Translations under genes and position numbers: made by a program
Shown here: in pieces, positions 52,676 through 61,201 of the stretch
Layout of the letters: each line of letters starts with the position of its first letter
Position numbering within the stretch: position 1 is the stretch's first letter
Notes under the pieces: model-generated
Databases searched by the model: none
Told to the model about the DNA's origin: nothing
The model's input: only the letters and a program-made list of their open reading frames with translations
From: Coriobacteriia bacterium
GTDB lineage: Bacteria; Actinomycetota; Coriobacteriia; Anaerosomatales; JAAXUF01
DNA length: 64,000 bases
Direction: 5' to 3'
NCBI GenBank assembly: GCA_013334745.1
Contig: JAAXWY010000001.1
Location: 67,471 to 131,470, forward strand

Positions 52676-53484
52676 TTGACTGCCACGTACACACGGCACG
52701 GTGCGGGCACGCGACCGGCTCCGTCGCCGAATACGTCGCCGCGGCCCTTGCCGCAGGGGTTGTCGGCATGGTCTTCACTGAGCATCTTGCCCTCCCCAAG
52801 GAGTTCGACCCACAGCAGCATCTCTCCATGCGTCCCGAGGATCTCGATGGCTACCTCGACGACGTTGCTCGCGTAGCACAGAAGCATCCGACCCTGCAGA
52901 TAGTCGCCGGTCTTGAGGCGGACTACCTGCCCGGCCGAATCGACGAGACCATCAAGGCCGTCCAGGAGGCCCGTGACCGGCACGACGGCGTCAGCTTTGT
53001 GCTGGGCAGCGTGCACTTTCTCGGGGACTGGGCCTTTGACGATCCGCATCACGTCGAGGCGTGGGACTCGGTAGATGTCGACTGGGTATGGCGCGAGTAC
53101 TTCGACCACTGGTGCGACGCGGCGCGCAGCGGCGTGTTCGACTGCATGGCACACCCGGACCTGCCAAAGAAGTTCGGGCATCGTCCGTCGTTTGACCCGG
53201 CAGAGATGTACGCGGAAGCGGCACGTGCGGCAGCTGGTGGCGGCGTGCTGATTGAGATCTCTACGGCGGGTCTGCGCAAACCGGTGGGGGAGCTGTACCC
53301 TGCGCCGGAACTTCTCGCGGCATTTCACTCGGCGGGGGTCGGCGTCACCGTGGGGTCTGATGCGCACGATCCCTCCGAAGTCGGTTTCAGGATCGACGCC
53401 GCATACGATGCAGCGGCCCGAGCCGGCTACACGGAGATCACGTTTCCAGGAGTCCGAGGAGCTTGGAGGGCGATCCAACTATGA
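52663..53484 (+). CDS. PHP-domain histidinol phosphatase (HisJ/HisK type)
   Basis: From GTG 52663 (GGCGGAGGGG upstream) the product has 273 residues. LIDCHVHTARCGHATGS is the PHP metal-binding opening typical of histidinol-phosphatase HisJ; VFTEHLALP, GLEADYLP, VLGSVHFL, CMAHPDLPKKFG and VGSDAHDPSEVG give the remaining metal ligands. It may complete histidine synthesis, but it lies among RNA and Fe-S genes and the substrate is not proven. Confidence 0.88.
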   Translation: MRELIDCHVHTARCGHATGSVAEYVAAALAAGVVGMVFTEHLALPKEFDPQQHLSMRPEDLDGYLDDVARVAQKHPTLQIVAGLEADYLPGRIDETIKAVQEARDRHDGVSFVLGSVHFLGDWAFDDPHHVEAWDSVDVDWVWREYFDHWCDAARSGVFDCMAHPDLPKKFGHRPSFDPAEMYAEAARAAAGGGVLIEISTAGLRKPVGELYPAPELLAAFHSAGVGVTVGSDAHDPSEVGFRIDAAYDAAARAGYTEITFPGVRGAWRAIQL

Positions 53485-54587
53485 GGCCCATCCGGATCGG
53501 CGACATCGACCGCGCGGTCTCTCAGCGGTTTCCGCAGGAGTGGGCCGAGGACTGGGACCGCGTCGGGCTGCTCGCGGGTGATCCGGAGCGCGAGGTCACG
53601 GGCGTTGCGCTTGCCCTGGATCCAACGCGAGGTGCCATCGAGTACGCTGCCCGGCATGGTGCGAACGTGCTCCTTACGCATCACCCGGCGTTTCTCACGC
53701 CACCCAAGTGGCTTACGCCCGGACGGGGCTCGGCCGGCGTCGTTTTCACCGCGCTCGACGCAGGCGTTGCGCTCATCAACGCCCACACGAATCTGGACCG
53801 TTCGCCTCTGGCAGGCACGCTCCTGCCGGCGGCGCTGGGATTGGAGCCCGTAAGGCCGCTCGAGCGGTCCACCATGCCGATGGCCCTCATCACGGTGTTC
53901 GTTCCGCGGTCTACTGCAGATGCCGTCACCGCTGCAATGGCGGGAGCTGGAGCGGGGAGGATCGGCGACTACGAGTGCTGCGCCTTCACGTCAGCCGAGG
54001 GGACCGGCTCTTTCACCCCGGATAAGTCATCGAGCCCGCTCATCGGCTCACCCGGAGCTCCCTCGCATGCCCAAGAGGTCCGCGTGGAGATGGTGGCGCC
54101 ACGGGCCAAGGCTCGCGGCGTCGTCTCGGCCGCCCGGTCGGCCCATCCGTACGAGGAGCCACTCATCGTGGCCACCGATGCGGAGATCGGCCGCTCGGCT
54201 GCACGCATGGGAATGCTCTGCGATGCAACGGTCGGCCTGACGCTTCGCGGACTGGCCGCGCTTGCCGCCAACACATTCGATGTCACGCCGAGGATCTGGG
54301 GCGACCCCGATGCGCGGATGGACCGCGTGGTGACGGCGACGGGTTCTGCCGGATCGTTGATCGGGGACGCGCTGTCTTCGGGGGCCGCAGCGTTGCTGGC
54401 CGGTGAGGTGCGTTATCATGACGCTCTGGACGCCGTCGAGTCCGGCCTCTCGATTATCGAGGTGGGTCACGATGTCTCGGAATGGCCGCTCGTGAGTCTG
54501 CTTGAAGACGTCGTGCGGGGCATTCCCGGAATCGGACCGGATACGGTACACGTCCTGCCGTCCACCCCCGGCTGGTGGACCCCCTGA
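53481..54587 (+). CDS. Nif3-like dinuclear metal center protein
   Basis: The 368-residue protein (GGAGGG before the ATG at 53481) is the long Nif3/DUF34 form with a middle insert. Metal motifs are LLTHHPAFL near residue 67, INAHTNLDRS near 100, and YHDALDAVESGLSIIEVGHD near the C-terminus with the last His and Glu. The insert (about 130-250) has the PII-like VRVEMVAPRAKARGVVSAAR segment. Family members bind two metals; GTP cyclohydrolase I-type activity has been claimed for some, but the reaction is not settled. Confidence 0.92.
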   Translation: MRPIRIGDIDRAVSQRFPQEWAEDWDRVGLLAGDPEREVTGVALALDPTRGAIEYAARHGANVLLTHHPAFLTPPKWLTPGRGSAGVVFTALDAGVALINAHTNLDRSPLAGTLLPAALGLEPVRPLERSTMPMALITVFVPRSTADAVTAAMAGAGAGRIGDYECCAFTSAEGTGSFTPDKSSSPLIGSPGAPSHAQEVRVEMVAPRAKARGVVSAARSAHPYEEPLIVATDAEIGRSAARMGMLCDATVGLTLRGLAALAANTFDVTPRIWGDPDARMDRVVTATGSAGSLIGDALSSGAAALLAGEVRYHDALDAVESGLSIIEVGHDVSEWPLVSLLEDVVRGIPGIGPDTVHVLPSTPGWWTP

Positions 54588-54600
54588 CAAGGAGTCACGG

Positions 54601-55317
54601 ATGACCCAGGCAGCATCGCTGCTCGAACTGCAGGAGCTCGACATCGAGATTCTCCGCGCCCGCAAGCGTCTCGACGAGCTGCCGGAGAAGCGTGAGATTC
54701 TCGGAGTTCGTCAGAAGATCAAGGATGTCACCGATCTGCGCGGCAAGGCGGACCTGCTACTCAAGAAGCTCCAGGCTGACCTCAAGGCCCATCAGGATGA
54801 GATCACGACCCTGACCGAGAAGATCGCCAGCGAGCAGACGAAGATCATGGAAACGACCGACCACCGCGCCGTTCAGTCCATGACACGCGAGATGGATGGC
54901 CTGCGTCGTCGTCAGGACAAGATGGAGATGGAGTCGCTCGGGATCATGGAGCGCATCGACAAGGCGGCTGCTCAGACGACCAAGATCGATGAGGCACTGA
55001 TCCAACTTGCGCACAAGGACGCTGCGCTCGTAGCGCGCTTCAAGCAGGTCGGCGGTGCTCTCCAAGGTGAGATCGCCGATCTTGCATCCAAGCGCGCCGC
55101 GACTGCGGCCGTCATAGAGCCGGCTACTGTATCGCGCTACGACCAGATCCGGGAGTCGAAGGGCGGCGTGGGCGTTGGTCGCCTCGATGGGACCGCGTGC
55201 TCGGCCTGCAGGATGTCGCTGCCTGCCGAGCGTGTGCTGGAGCTCGAGACCGGTGACGATATCGGCGTCTGTCCTCAGTGCCGGCGACTGATCGTCGTGC
55301 GGACGAGCGAGTCCTGA
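54601..55317 (+). CDS. C4-type zinc ribbon protein with long coiled coil (DUF164)
   Basis: The 238-residue protein starts at ATG 54601 behind AAGGAG. Residues 5-165 form an extended coiled coil (SLLELQELDIEILRARKRLD onward). At the C-terminus CSACRMSLPAE and CPQCRRLIVV form the zinc ribbon of the DUF164 family. In actinobacteria this gene regularly precedes an RNase HI gene, as here, and both share a base at 55317. Biochemical role is unknown; nucleic acid binding is likely. Confidence 0.9.
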   Translation: MTQAASLLELQELDIEILRARKRLDELPEKREILGVRQKIKDVTDLRGKADLLLKKLQADLKAHQDEITTLTEKIASEQTKIMETTDHRAVQSMTREMDGLRRRQDKMEMESLGIMERIDKAAAQTTKIDEALIQLAHKDAALVARFKQVGGALQGEIADLASKRAATAAVIEPATVSRYDQIRESKGGVGVGRLDGTACSACRMSLPAERVLELETGDDIGVCPQCRRLIVVRTSES

Positions 55318-55769
55318 TGAGTGAGGCCGTGCTGCGTACCGACGGTGGCTCTCGAGGAAACCCCGGACCCGCCGGGGCCGGATTCGTCATCGAGGTCGAT
55401 GGCGCTATCGTCTGCCGGGGCGGCAAGTTCATCGATCTCGCCACCAACAATCAGGCTGAATACGAAGCCTTCATCTGGGGTCTCAAGAACGTACTCGCCC
55501 TTGGCCATGACCGCGTGAGCGTATTCGCCGACAGTGAGCTGCTCGTCAAGCAGATCAACGGCCAGTACCGGGTGAAGAATCCGGGTCTCAAGCCGCTGTT
55601 CCTGGAGGCACTTACCGAGCTTCGGCGCTTCTCGGCGCATCGTGTCACGCATGTCCGGCGTGAGATGAACGTCGATGCCGACGAGATGGCCAACCAGGCC
55701 ATGGACGCTCGGGCGACCGTTGGGGACGCACCCGTCGAGCCCGGTGCGGCAGCCGGCACACTCTTCTAG
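55317..55769 (+). CDS. Ribonuclease HI-like protein
   Basis: The 150-residue protein cuts RNA in RNA-DNA hybrids. The catalytic acids are seen in LRTDGGSRGNPGPAGAG (Asp), NNQAEYEAFIWGLKNVL (Glu), VFADSELLVKQING (Asp) and VRREMNVDADEMANQAM (last Asp). It lacks the basic protrusion of E. coli RnhA, as in many Gram-positive forms. ATG overlaps the stop of the zinc-ribbon gene. Confidence 0.92.
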   Translation: MSEAVLRTDGGSRGNPGPAGAGFVIEVDGAIVCRGGKFIDLATNNQAEYEAFIWGLKNVLALGHDRVSVFADSELLVKQINGQYRVKNPGLKPLFLEALTELRRFSAHRVTHVRREMNVDADEMANQAMDARATVGDAPVEPGAAAGTLF

Positions 55770-55791
55770 TCTCACTATCACGGAGGATTCC

Positions 55792-56157
55792 ATGTACGAA
55801 TTGACGATCAAGTCCCATTTCGATGCGGCGCATGCACTTCGAGACTACCCGGGTGAATGCAGGAATCTCCACGGGCACACGTGGGACGTCGAGGTGACGG
55901 TGGGCGGGACTGAGCTCGATGAGATTGGCATCGTCTACGACTTCAAGACGCTCAAAGATGATCTGAACTCGATCCTCGCTGACTACGATCACGTCTTCAT
56001 CAACGATGTGCCGCCGTTTGACCAGCTCACACCCACCGCCGAGAACCTTGCGCGCGTTCTCTACGAGCGCCTCACCGATAAGGTCGACCCGAAAGTGACC
56101 GTCGTTGAGGTCGTGGTGTGGGAGTCGCCGATCGCGAAACTGGTGTACCGGCCGTAG
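55792..56157 (+). CDS. queD: 6-carboxy-5,6,7,8-tetrahydropterin synthase (QueD/PTPS family)
   Basis: The 121-residue protein (CGGAGGA before the ATG) belongs to the PTPS family. FDAAHALRDYPGECRNLHGHTWDV contains a zinc His (AAH), the Cys and the H-x-H pair; the C-terminal VVVWESPIAKLVY holds the conserved Glu. QueD, in 7-deazaguanine (queuosine) synthesis, is the most likely role in bacteria. queC, queE and queF are not in the window. Confidence 0.93.
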   Translation: MYELTIKSHFDAAHALRDYPGECRNLHGHTWDVEVTVGGTELDEIGIVYDFKTLKDDLNSILADYDHVFINDVPPFDQLTPTAENLARVLYERLTDKVDPKVTVVEVVVWESPIAKLVYRP

Positions 56158-56616
56158 CGGTACTCGGCTCGGCGTGACGGGGGAGTGTGGCGAGGGATCG
56201 CCTGAGAATACAAGTGTCCCGAGAGACCTCGCCTACGGGATCCTCCTACCGCACCGGCTTCCCATTTCTTACCTTCGCGGTTCCGTTTCCGCCGATCCAC
56301 CTCACGGTTTGACCGACTTCCTCGGAACCCTCTCCGGCAGCTACTGGTACGCCGTCTTTCGGAGTCCGCTGCGTCCGACCTCTCGGGACAAGACGTACTC
56401 TAGTCATGCGGAAAGTTGCTGTCAACGCGTTTTGGGCAATTTGCCGATGTTCCTGACCAGAGGTTGCATTTCGGCGCTAAACGGAACCAATGCTACGATT
56501 AGTGGTAGTCTGCGAATCGTCCGGCGTAGACTCGTCATCTTCACGTTGCACCGTGTATGCTACGCATGGGAAAACGGGGGTAGCGCGCTTCGGCCGACCG
56601 AACGGGAGATATCGGA
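56158..56616. other. 459-base gap before the DtxR gene, no gene recognised
   Basis: No frame of coding quality lies here; a longer plus-strand frame crossing it runs through queD and the regulator in a wrong frame. Inverted repeats include GGCGAGG (56189-56195) with CCTCGCC (56227-56233) and ACGATT (56495-56500) with AATCGT (56515-56520). TTGCAC-like and TATGCT-like hexamers near 56545-56560 may form part of the regulator promoter, but spacing is poor. Confidence 0.4.
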
Positions 56617-57264
56617 ATGCCCACAGCGACGCTGCAAGAGTACTTGGAAACGATCTATAAGCTTTCGCAGGACGGGGTGGTTCGTCCTACCGCGATCGCC
56701 GAGGCCATCGGAGTCTCCGGACCGACTGTTACCGCAACCATCCGGCGCCTTGAAGCGCACGGTCTCGTGTCGCGAGCAGGCACCGATGTGCTTCTCACGG
56801 ACACGGGCCTCGCTCGTGCCCTCGAGGTGGTGCGCCGGCATCGCATTGCTGAGACGTTCCTGGTGCAAACGCTTGGGCTCCCCTGGAACGAGGTCCATGA
56901 GGACGCTTGTCTGCTGGAGCATGCTCTGTCGCCCAGAGTACTCACGGCCCTCGAGCGTTTTCTCGACAACCCCGAGGTCTGCCCTCACGGTCATCCGATT
57001 CCGAGTTCGGATGGAGTCGTCGCCGCTGCCACTGGCGAGCCGCTCTGTGATGTCGAGACCGGGTCGACTGTTCGGGTCGTTCGGGTCTCCGAGGACGACG
57101 ACGACATGCTTTCCTACATGGGCGATCTTGGTCTTCTTCCGGGAACCGTCGTTTCTGTTGTGGAGCGTGCTCCGTTTGATGGCCCCATCACCTTGCTCGT
57201 GGCAGGGGAGAGCGCCGTCATCGCGCCCAAGATCGCCGCACTGGTCACCGTAGAAGCGGTGTAG
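56617..57264 (+). CDS. DtxR/MntR family metal-dependent regulator with FeoA-like domain
   Basis: This 215-residue protein has the DtxR layout: a winged helix (LQEYLETIYKLSQDGVVRPT, VSGPTVTATIRRLEAHGLV), a dimerisation and metal-binding part (RHRIAETFLVQTLGLPWNEV, HEDACLLEHALSPRVL, CPHGHPIP), and a C-terminal SH3/FeoA domain (residues about 145-215: VRVVRVSEDDDDMLSYMGDLGLLPG). It would repress iron or manganese uptake in response to Fe(II) or Mn(II). Target genes are not in view. The start has GGGAGAT upstream. Confidence 0.93.
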   Translation: MPTATLQEYLETIYKLSQDGVVRPTAIAEAIGVSGPTVTATIRRLEAHGLVSRAGTDVLLTDTGLARALEVVRRHRIAETFLVQTLGLPWNEVHEDACLLEHALSPRVLTALERFLDNPEVCPHGHPIPSSDGVVAAATGEPLCDVETGSTVRVVRVSEDDDDMLSYMGDLGLLPGTVVSVVERAPFDGPITLLVAGESAVIAPKIAALVTVEAV

Positions 57265-57303
57265 CGAGCCCGTTCCGCGTGCGTGTCAGAACCCTGTTGT
57301 AGA

Positions 57304-57332
57304 TTGTCGAATCGAACATATGTTCGTATAGT
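57304..57332 (+). promoter_or_regulatory. Promoter of the SOS mutagenesis genes
   Basis: TTGTCG (57304-57309) and TATAGT (57327-57332) are 17 bases apart. The whole spacer is occupied by the LexA box, so repression would be direct. Confidence 0.6.
57313..57326. promoter_or_regulatory. LexA (SOS) box
   Basis: CGAACATATGTTCG is a perfect palindrome matching the Gram-positive and actinobacterial LexA consensus CGAAC-N4-GTTCG. It sits between -35 and -10 of the promoter for the DUF6504-dnaE2 pair. Confidence 0.88.
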
Positions 57333-57334
57333 GG

Positions 57335-57805
57335 ATGTACGCCGTCTGGCGGATATCACTCGATTCGACCGGGGAGCTGCAAACGCGCGTGGGCCGCAAT
57401 TCAGCAATCAAACGATTCTCCGCAACGCCATCAGGGCAGCCACTTGAGTTGTTCGAGAGCAGGCGCAGTCGGCTGCCTATGGTCATAGAACTCATGGCGA
57501 GCCCATGGATCGTTCGAGCATCGGAACTTTCGCGAAAGGGCGGTTCGTGCGCTGCTAAGCAAACCGATGAGGCCGTCGACGTCATCTGGGATGCAGCGCA
57601 TCAGCTACCCGCTTCGTTCTCGCGTGCCGGGCGCGTCTATCGGATCGATGCTGTTGTCCAGATATGGGCCTCAGAGCGGGCATGGTGGGACCCGCGCAAA
57701 CGCGTCTCTCGGCGATTCTGGCGGGTGTTATCGCGTGGTGGCGTCTACGACCTCGCATACGACCGCGTGCGCGACACGTGGCTTCTCATCGGCATCCAGG
57801 ACTAG
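57335..57805 (+). CDS. DUF6504 family protein, SOS-controlled
   Basis: The frame from ATG 57335 encodes 156 residues, but this ATG is at or before the predicted transcription start, so a later start (GTG 57389 or ATG 57479) is likely. The conserved part is the C-terminal 80 residues: SFSRAGRVYRIDAVVQIWAS, WWDPRKRVSRRFWRVL and GGVYDLAYDRVRDTWLLIGI, the pattern of DUF6504. In actinobacteria this family is found beside dnaE2 and Y-family genes. It lies nine bases before dnaE2 and shares its LexA-regulated promoter. Molecular role unknown. Confidence 0.75.
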   Translation: MYAVWRISLDSTGELQTRVGRNSAIKRFSATPSGQPLELFESRRSRLPMVIELMASPWIVRASELSRKGGSCAAKQTDEAVDVIWDAAHQLPASFSRAGRVYRIDAVVQIWASERAWWDPRKRVSRRFWRVLSRGGVYDLAYDRVRDTWLLIGIQD

Positions 57806-57814
57806 TGGGCGGCC

Positions 57815-60800
57815 ATGTCCCGGGGCTTCGTGCATCTACACGTGCATTCTCATTTCAGTTTCATGGACGGCGCCGCATCTCTTGATGGGCTTGTAGGTCG
57901 CGCCTGTGAACTCGAGATGCCTGCGCTTGCGCTCACCGACCACCAAGGGCTCTCGGGGGCTATTCGGTTCTACCGTCGCTGTCGTGATGCGGGCATCGCT
58001 CCCATCATCGGATGTGAGGTAGTCGTCGAAACCGCGGGGGTTCTCGGTGTCGAAGACGATCTGCCGCCTGAGAAGCGCCTCGTACTGCCGGCGAGTGTGG
58101 GGTTCGGTCGAGCAGCCGGCGTGGGGTACCACCTCACGCTCCTCTGTCAGGACTTCAGCGGGTATCGCAACCTGTGTCAGCTGCTCTCCAAGACGCACCT
58201 GCGAGGGCCACACGTTCCGAGCATCGTGACGCTCAGCGACCTTGCGGCGTACAGCGAGGGACTCATCGGCTTATCGGGATGCGGGAATGGCGAGGCGGCC
58301 AAAGCGGTCCTCGCGCGTGCGCCCGGGCGAGCTCGTGAGGCGCTGAGCCGTCTTGCGTCCTGTTTCGCTCAGGGCGACTTCTACGTCGAGCTCGTGCATC
58401 CGCTCACGCCGGATGGTCCGCGTCTCATAGGCGGTCTTGTGACGCTTGCTGACGAACTCGGGTTACCCGTCGTCGCGACCAACAACGTCCACTATGTGCG
58501 GTCGGACGACCATCGGATCCACGACGTGCTTTCGTCTGCCGGCGCGCGCGCATCGCTACCGGGTCCGTTCGACCGGCCCAACGCCGAACTCTCACTCAAG
58601 CCCGGAAACGAGATGCGCAGACTGTTTGAAGGGCTCCCGCGTGCGTGCGACGCGACGCTCGAGATCGCCGCGCGCTGTCAGCTCGAACTTCCGCTTGGGC
58701 AGTTCCACTTTCCCTCCGCTGAGATCCCTGCTGCAGAAACGCCATACTCGGTGCTGGCCAAGGAGTCGTGGCGCGGCCTCGAGCGCCGCTATGCGCCCAT
58801 GACCCCCGCTGCGATATCCCGACTTCAGCACGAACTCGCGCTCATCGATGACATGGGGTTCTCGGAGTACTTCCTTGTGGTCAAAGAGATCGTGGACTTC
58901 GCAAAGTCACAGGGAATCCGCTGTTCGGGGCGTGGAAGTGCGGGTGACAGCATCGTCAGCTACGCACTGGGAATCACCGATGCCGACCCGGTGCGCCACG
59001 ACCTGCTCTTCGAGCGGTTCCTCAACCCGGCACGGCGTCAGATGCCTGACATCGATGTTGACTTCGACTCTGCACGCCGTGACGAGATCATCGACTTCAT
59101 CTATCGCCGGTTCGGGCGTGAGCACGTGGCGATGGTGGCCACCGTCAACACCATGACCGCTCGAAGCGCGGTGCGGGTCGTTGCACGCTCGATGGGGCTC
59201 CCTATAGCTGAGGTCAACCGTCTTTCGCGCCACCTGCCGTGGGTCGGGGCTCGACGTCTACGTGAAGTGCTCGCGACCTACCCGGAATGCGCGCACCATC
59301 CGCTGAGAGACGAGCGGACCTGGGGCATGCTCATCGACCTCGCAGAACAGCTCGACCACTGTCCCATGCACCTCGGAACCCACCTTGGAGGCTTCATCAT
59401 CACTCGAGACCCTATTGCAGGCTGGACTCCATTGCAGTGGGCTGCAAAGGGAACGGTCGTCTCCCAGTACGACAAGGACGACATCGAAGCACTTGGGCTT
59501 GTGAAGATGGACATCCTCGGCTTGCGCATGCACTCAGCGATCAGCGAGGCGGTCTCACTTGCGCGTGCGAGAGTGGGCGAGGATGCGGTTCCTGAGCCAT
59601 TCGAGCTCCCGCCCGACGACCCACGCGTCTTCGAGCAGGTTTCCTCGGCAGATACCGTCGGCATGTTCCAGCTTGAATCAAGCGGGCAGCGCAATCTGTC
59701 GACCCGTCTGAAGTCGTCGACATTCGAAGACATCATCGCGCAGATATCGCTGTTCCGACCCGGCCCGCTCGAGGCCGAGATGATCACGCCGTTCATTCGC
59801 CGCCGCCACGGTCTTGAGCCCGTGATCGTGCCGCATCCGGCGATGGCGGAGGTGCTTGCGGACTCCTACGGGGTCATCGTCTACCAGGAGCAGGTCCTAC
59901 TCGTTGCGCGCGCGGTCGCCGGGTTCGATCTTGCGGAAGCCGACTCGCTTCGCCGTGCGATGACGAAAGGGAGAAGTCGTGAGGAGATGGAGCGCATACG
60001 AGCGCACTTTCTTGAACGTGCGCTTGGCCGAGGAGTCGATGCATCCGTAGCCAACGAGGTGTTCCGGCAACTTGAAGGATTTGCTGCGTACGGGTTCAAC
60101 AAGGCGCATGCAGCGTGTTTTGCCGTGGTCAGTTACGCGAGTGCATGGTTGCGCACGTATTACCCCGCGGAGTTCGCAACCGCCATTCTCAACAACGAGC
60201 CGATGGGATTCTATTCAGCACGTCTTGTTCTCAACGATGCCCGTCGGCACGGCATCGAGATTCTGCCGCCGCACGTCAACGAAAGCCGCGCTCGTCACTC
60301 CGTTGCGCGAGACGGGGGTGCTATCCGGGTTGGACTGCGCGACGTCCACCGTATGACCGCTCGCCTGCTTCAGGTGATCGAACAGGAGCAGGCGATACGG
60401 CCCTTCCGCGACTTGGCCGATTTCCTTCGCCGTACAAGAGCTGAGCTCCCTGCCGCTGAGTCTCTTGTGCGACTTGGTGCACTCGATGGACTCGGGATCA
60501 CGGAAGCAGGTAGACCCCCCACGCGAGATGAGTACCTTGCGCTGCTCCCCGAGATCAAGGCTGTGCTTGCCCGCGAAGGGGTCGCCGGTGATGACACGCT
60601 TTGTCTTGCCCCGGCTCCGGTACGTCCCGCGGAGGATCCGTCGCACGTCAGCGGATGGGGTGTGGCGCGGCGGCTCTCGGCGGAGCTCGAGCTCACCGGA
60701 CTGTCGCTTACCGCCCACCCGCTCACACTCGCGCAGCGCGATCTCATGGCGCGCGGCGTCACATGGGCGCGAGATCTGCGTGCGTTGCCGGACCGTTCGC

Positions 60801-61201
60801 GTGTCATCGTCGCAGGCGTACGCGAGCGCGCGCAGACGCCCCGCACGCGTTCAGGCAAACGTACGTGTTTCCTCACTCTCGAGGACCCTACCGGGCTGCT
60901 TGATGTGGTGGTGTTCTCGGACGCGCTCGCGCGAAGTGGTGAGGCCATCGTCAAGCATCGGGCATACCTGGTCGAAGGCGTCTTGCAGAACAACTGCGAA
61001 CGAGGACTGGCGGTCGTCGCCGACATCGTGAAGCCCTACGTCGTATGCACGGGTGAGGGCGAGCGGGTTCGGTTGCGACGTGGGGTTCCGAGCGGTCCGA
61101 TGGGACCGGCACTCGGCGGCGCAGGCGCGGAGGAAGAGGAGAGTTGGGCAGCAGCGGAGGCTGCTTTGGCAGCAGAGGATGCAGGGGAGTACGCGACCTA
61201 G
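57815..61201 (+). CDS. dnaE2: Error-prone DNA polymerase III alpha, DnaE2 type
   Basis: The 1128-residue protein is a C-family polymerase. The PHP domain opens with VHLHVHSHFSFMDGA (H7, H9, H11) and keeps TDHQGLSGA and IGCEVVV. The palm has SGRGSAGDSIVSY and the catalytic PDIDVDFD (D412-D418, two of the three acids) with KMDILGLR following; LFRPGPLEAEMI and EGFAAYGFNKAHAACFA are conserved. An OB fold (RVIVAGVRERAQTPRTRSGK) is near 990-1080; no tau-binding C-terminal domain is present, as in DnaE2. Transcribed from the LexA-controlled promoter, it would act in translesion synthesis and mutagenesis. imuA and imuB are absent here. Confidence 0.9.
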   Translation: MSRGFVHLHVHSHFSFMDGAASLDGLVGRACELEMPALALTDHQGLSGAIRFYRRCRDAGIAPIIGCEVVVETAGVLGVEDDLPPEKRLVLPASVGFGRAAGVGYHLTLLCQDFSGYRNLCQLLSKTHLRGPHVPSIVTLSDLAAYSEGLIGLSGCGNGEAAKAVLARAPGRAREALSRLASCFAQGDFYVELVHPLTPDGPRLIGGLVTLADELGLPVVATNNVHYVRSDDHRIHDVLSSAGARASLPGPFDRPNAELSLKPGNEMRRLFEGLPRACDATLEIAARCQLELPLGQFHFPSAEIPAAETPYSVLAKESWRGLERRYAPMTPAAISRLQHELALIDDMGFSEYFLVVKEIVDFAKSQGIRCSGRGSAGDSIVSYALGITDADPVRHDLLFERFLNPARRQMPDIDVDFDSARRDEIIDFIYRRFGREHVAMVATVNTMTARSAVRVVARSMGLPIAEVNRLSRHLPWVGARRLREVLATYPECAHHPLRDERTWGMLIDLAEQLDHCPMHLGTHLGGFIITRDPIAGWTPLQWAAKGTVVSQYDKDDIEALGLVKMDILGLRMHSAISEAVSLARARVGEDAVPEPFELPPDDPRVFEQVSSADTVGMFQLESSGQRNLSTRLKSSTFEDIIAQISLFRPGPLEAEMITPFIRRRHGLEPVIVPHPAMAEVLADSYGVIVYQEQVLLVARAVAGFDLAEADSLRRAMTKGRSREEMERIRAHFLERALGRGVDASVANEVFRQLEGFAAYGFNKAHAACFAVVSYASAWLRTYYPAEFATAILNNEPMGFYSARLVLNDARRHGIEILPPHVNESRARHSVARDGGAIRVGLRDVHRMTARLLQVIEQEQAIRPFRDLADFLRRTRAELPAAESLVRLGALDGLGITEAGRPPTRDEYLALLPEIKAVLAREGVAGDDTLCLAPAPVRPAEDPSHVSGWGVARRLSAELELTGLSLTAHPLTLAQRDLMARGVTWARDLRALPDRSRVIVAGVRERAQTPRTRSGKRTCFLTLEDPTGLLDVVVFSDALARSGEAIVKHRAYLVEGVLQNNCERGLAVVADIVKPYVVCTGEGERVRLRRGVPSGPMGPALGGAGAEEEESWAAAEAALAAEDAGEYAT

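Noticed and set aside
55770-56616. RNase P RNA (rnpB), expected near DUF164 and RNase HI genes in actinobacteria
   Set aside because: The universally conserved rnpB blocks were not found in this stretch on the plus strand; the stretch stays unassigned.
56105-57253. 382-codon plus-strand frame through the gap and the DtxR-type gene
   Set aside because: It reads queD and the regulator in a wrong frame; the regulator in the other frame has a complete DtxR domain pattern.
57297-57302. TTGTAG as -35 for the SOS promoter
   Set aside because: Its distance to TATAGT is 24 bases; TTGTCG at 57304-57309 has the proper 17-base spacing.
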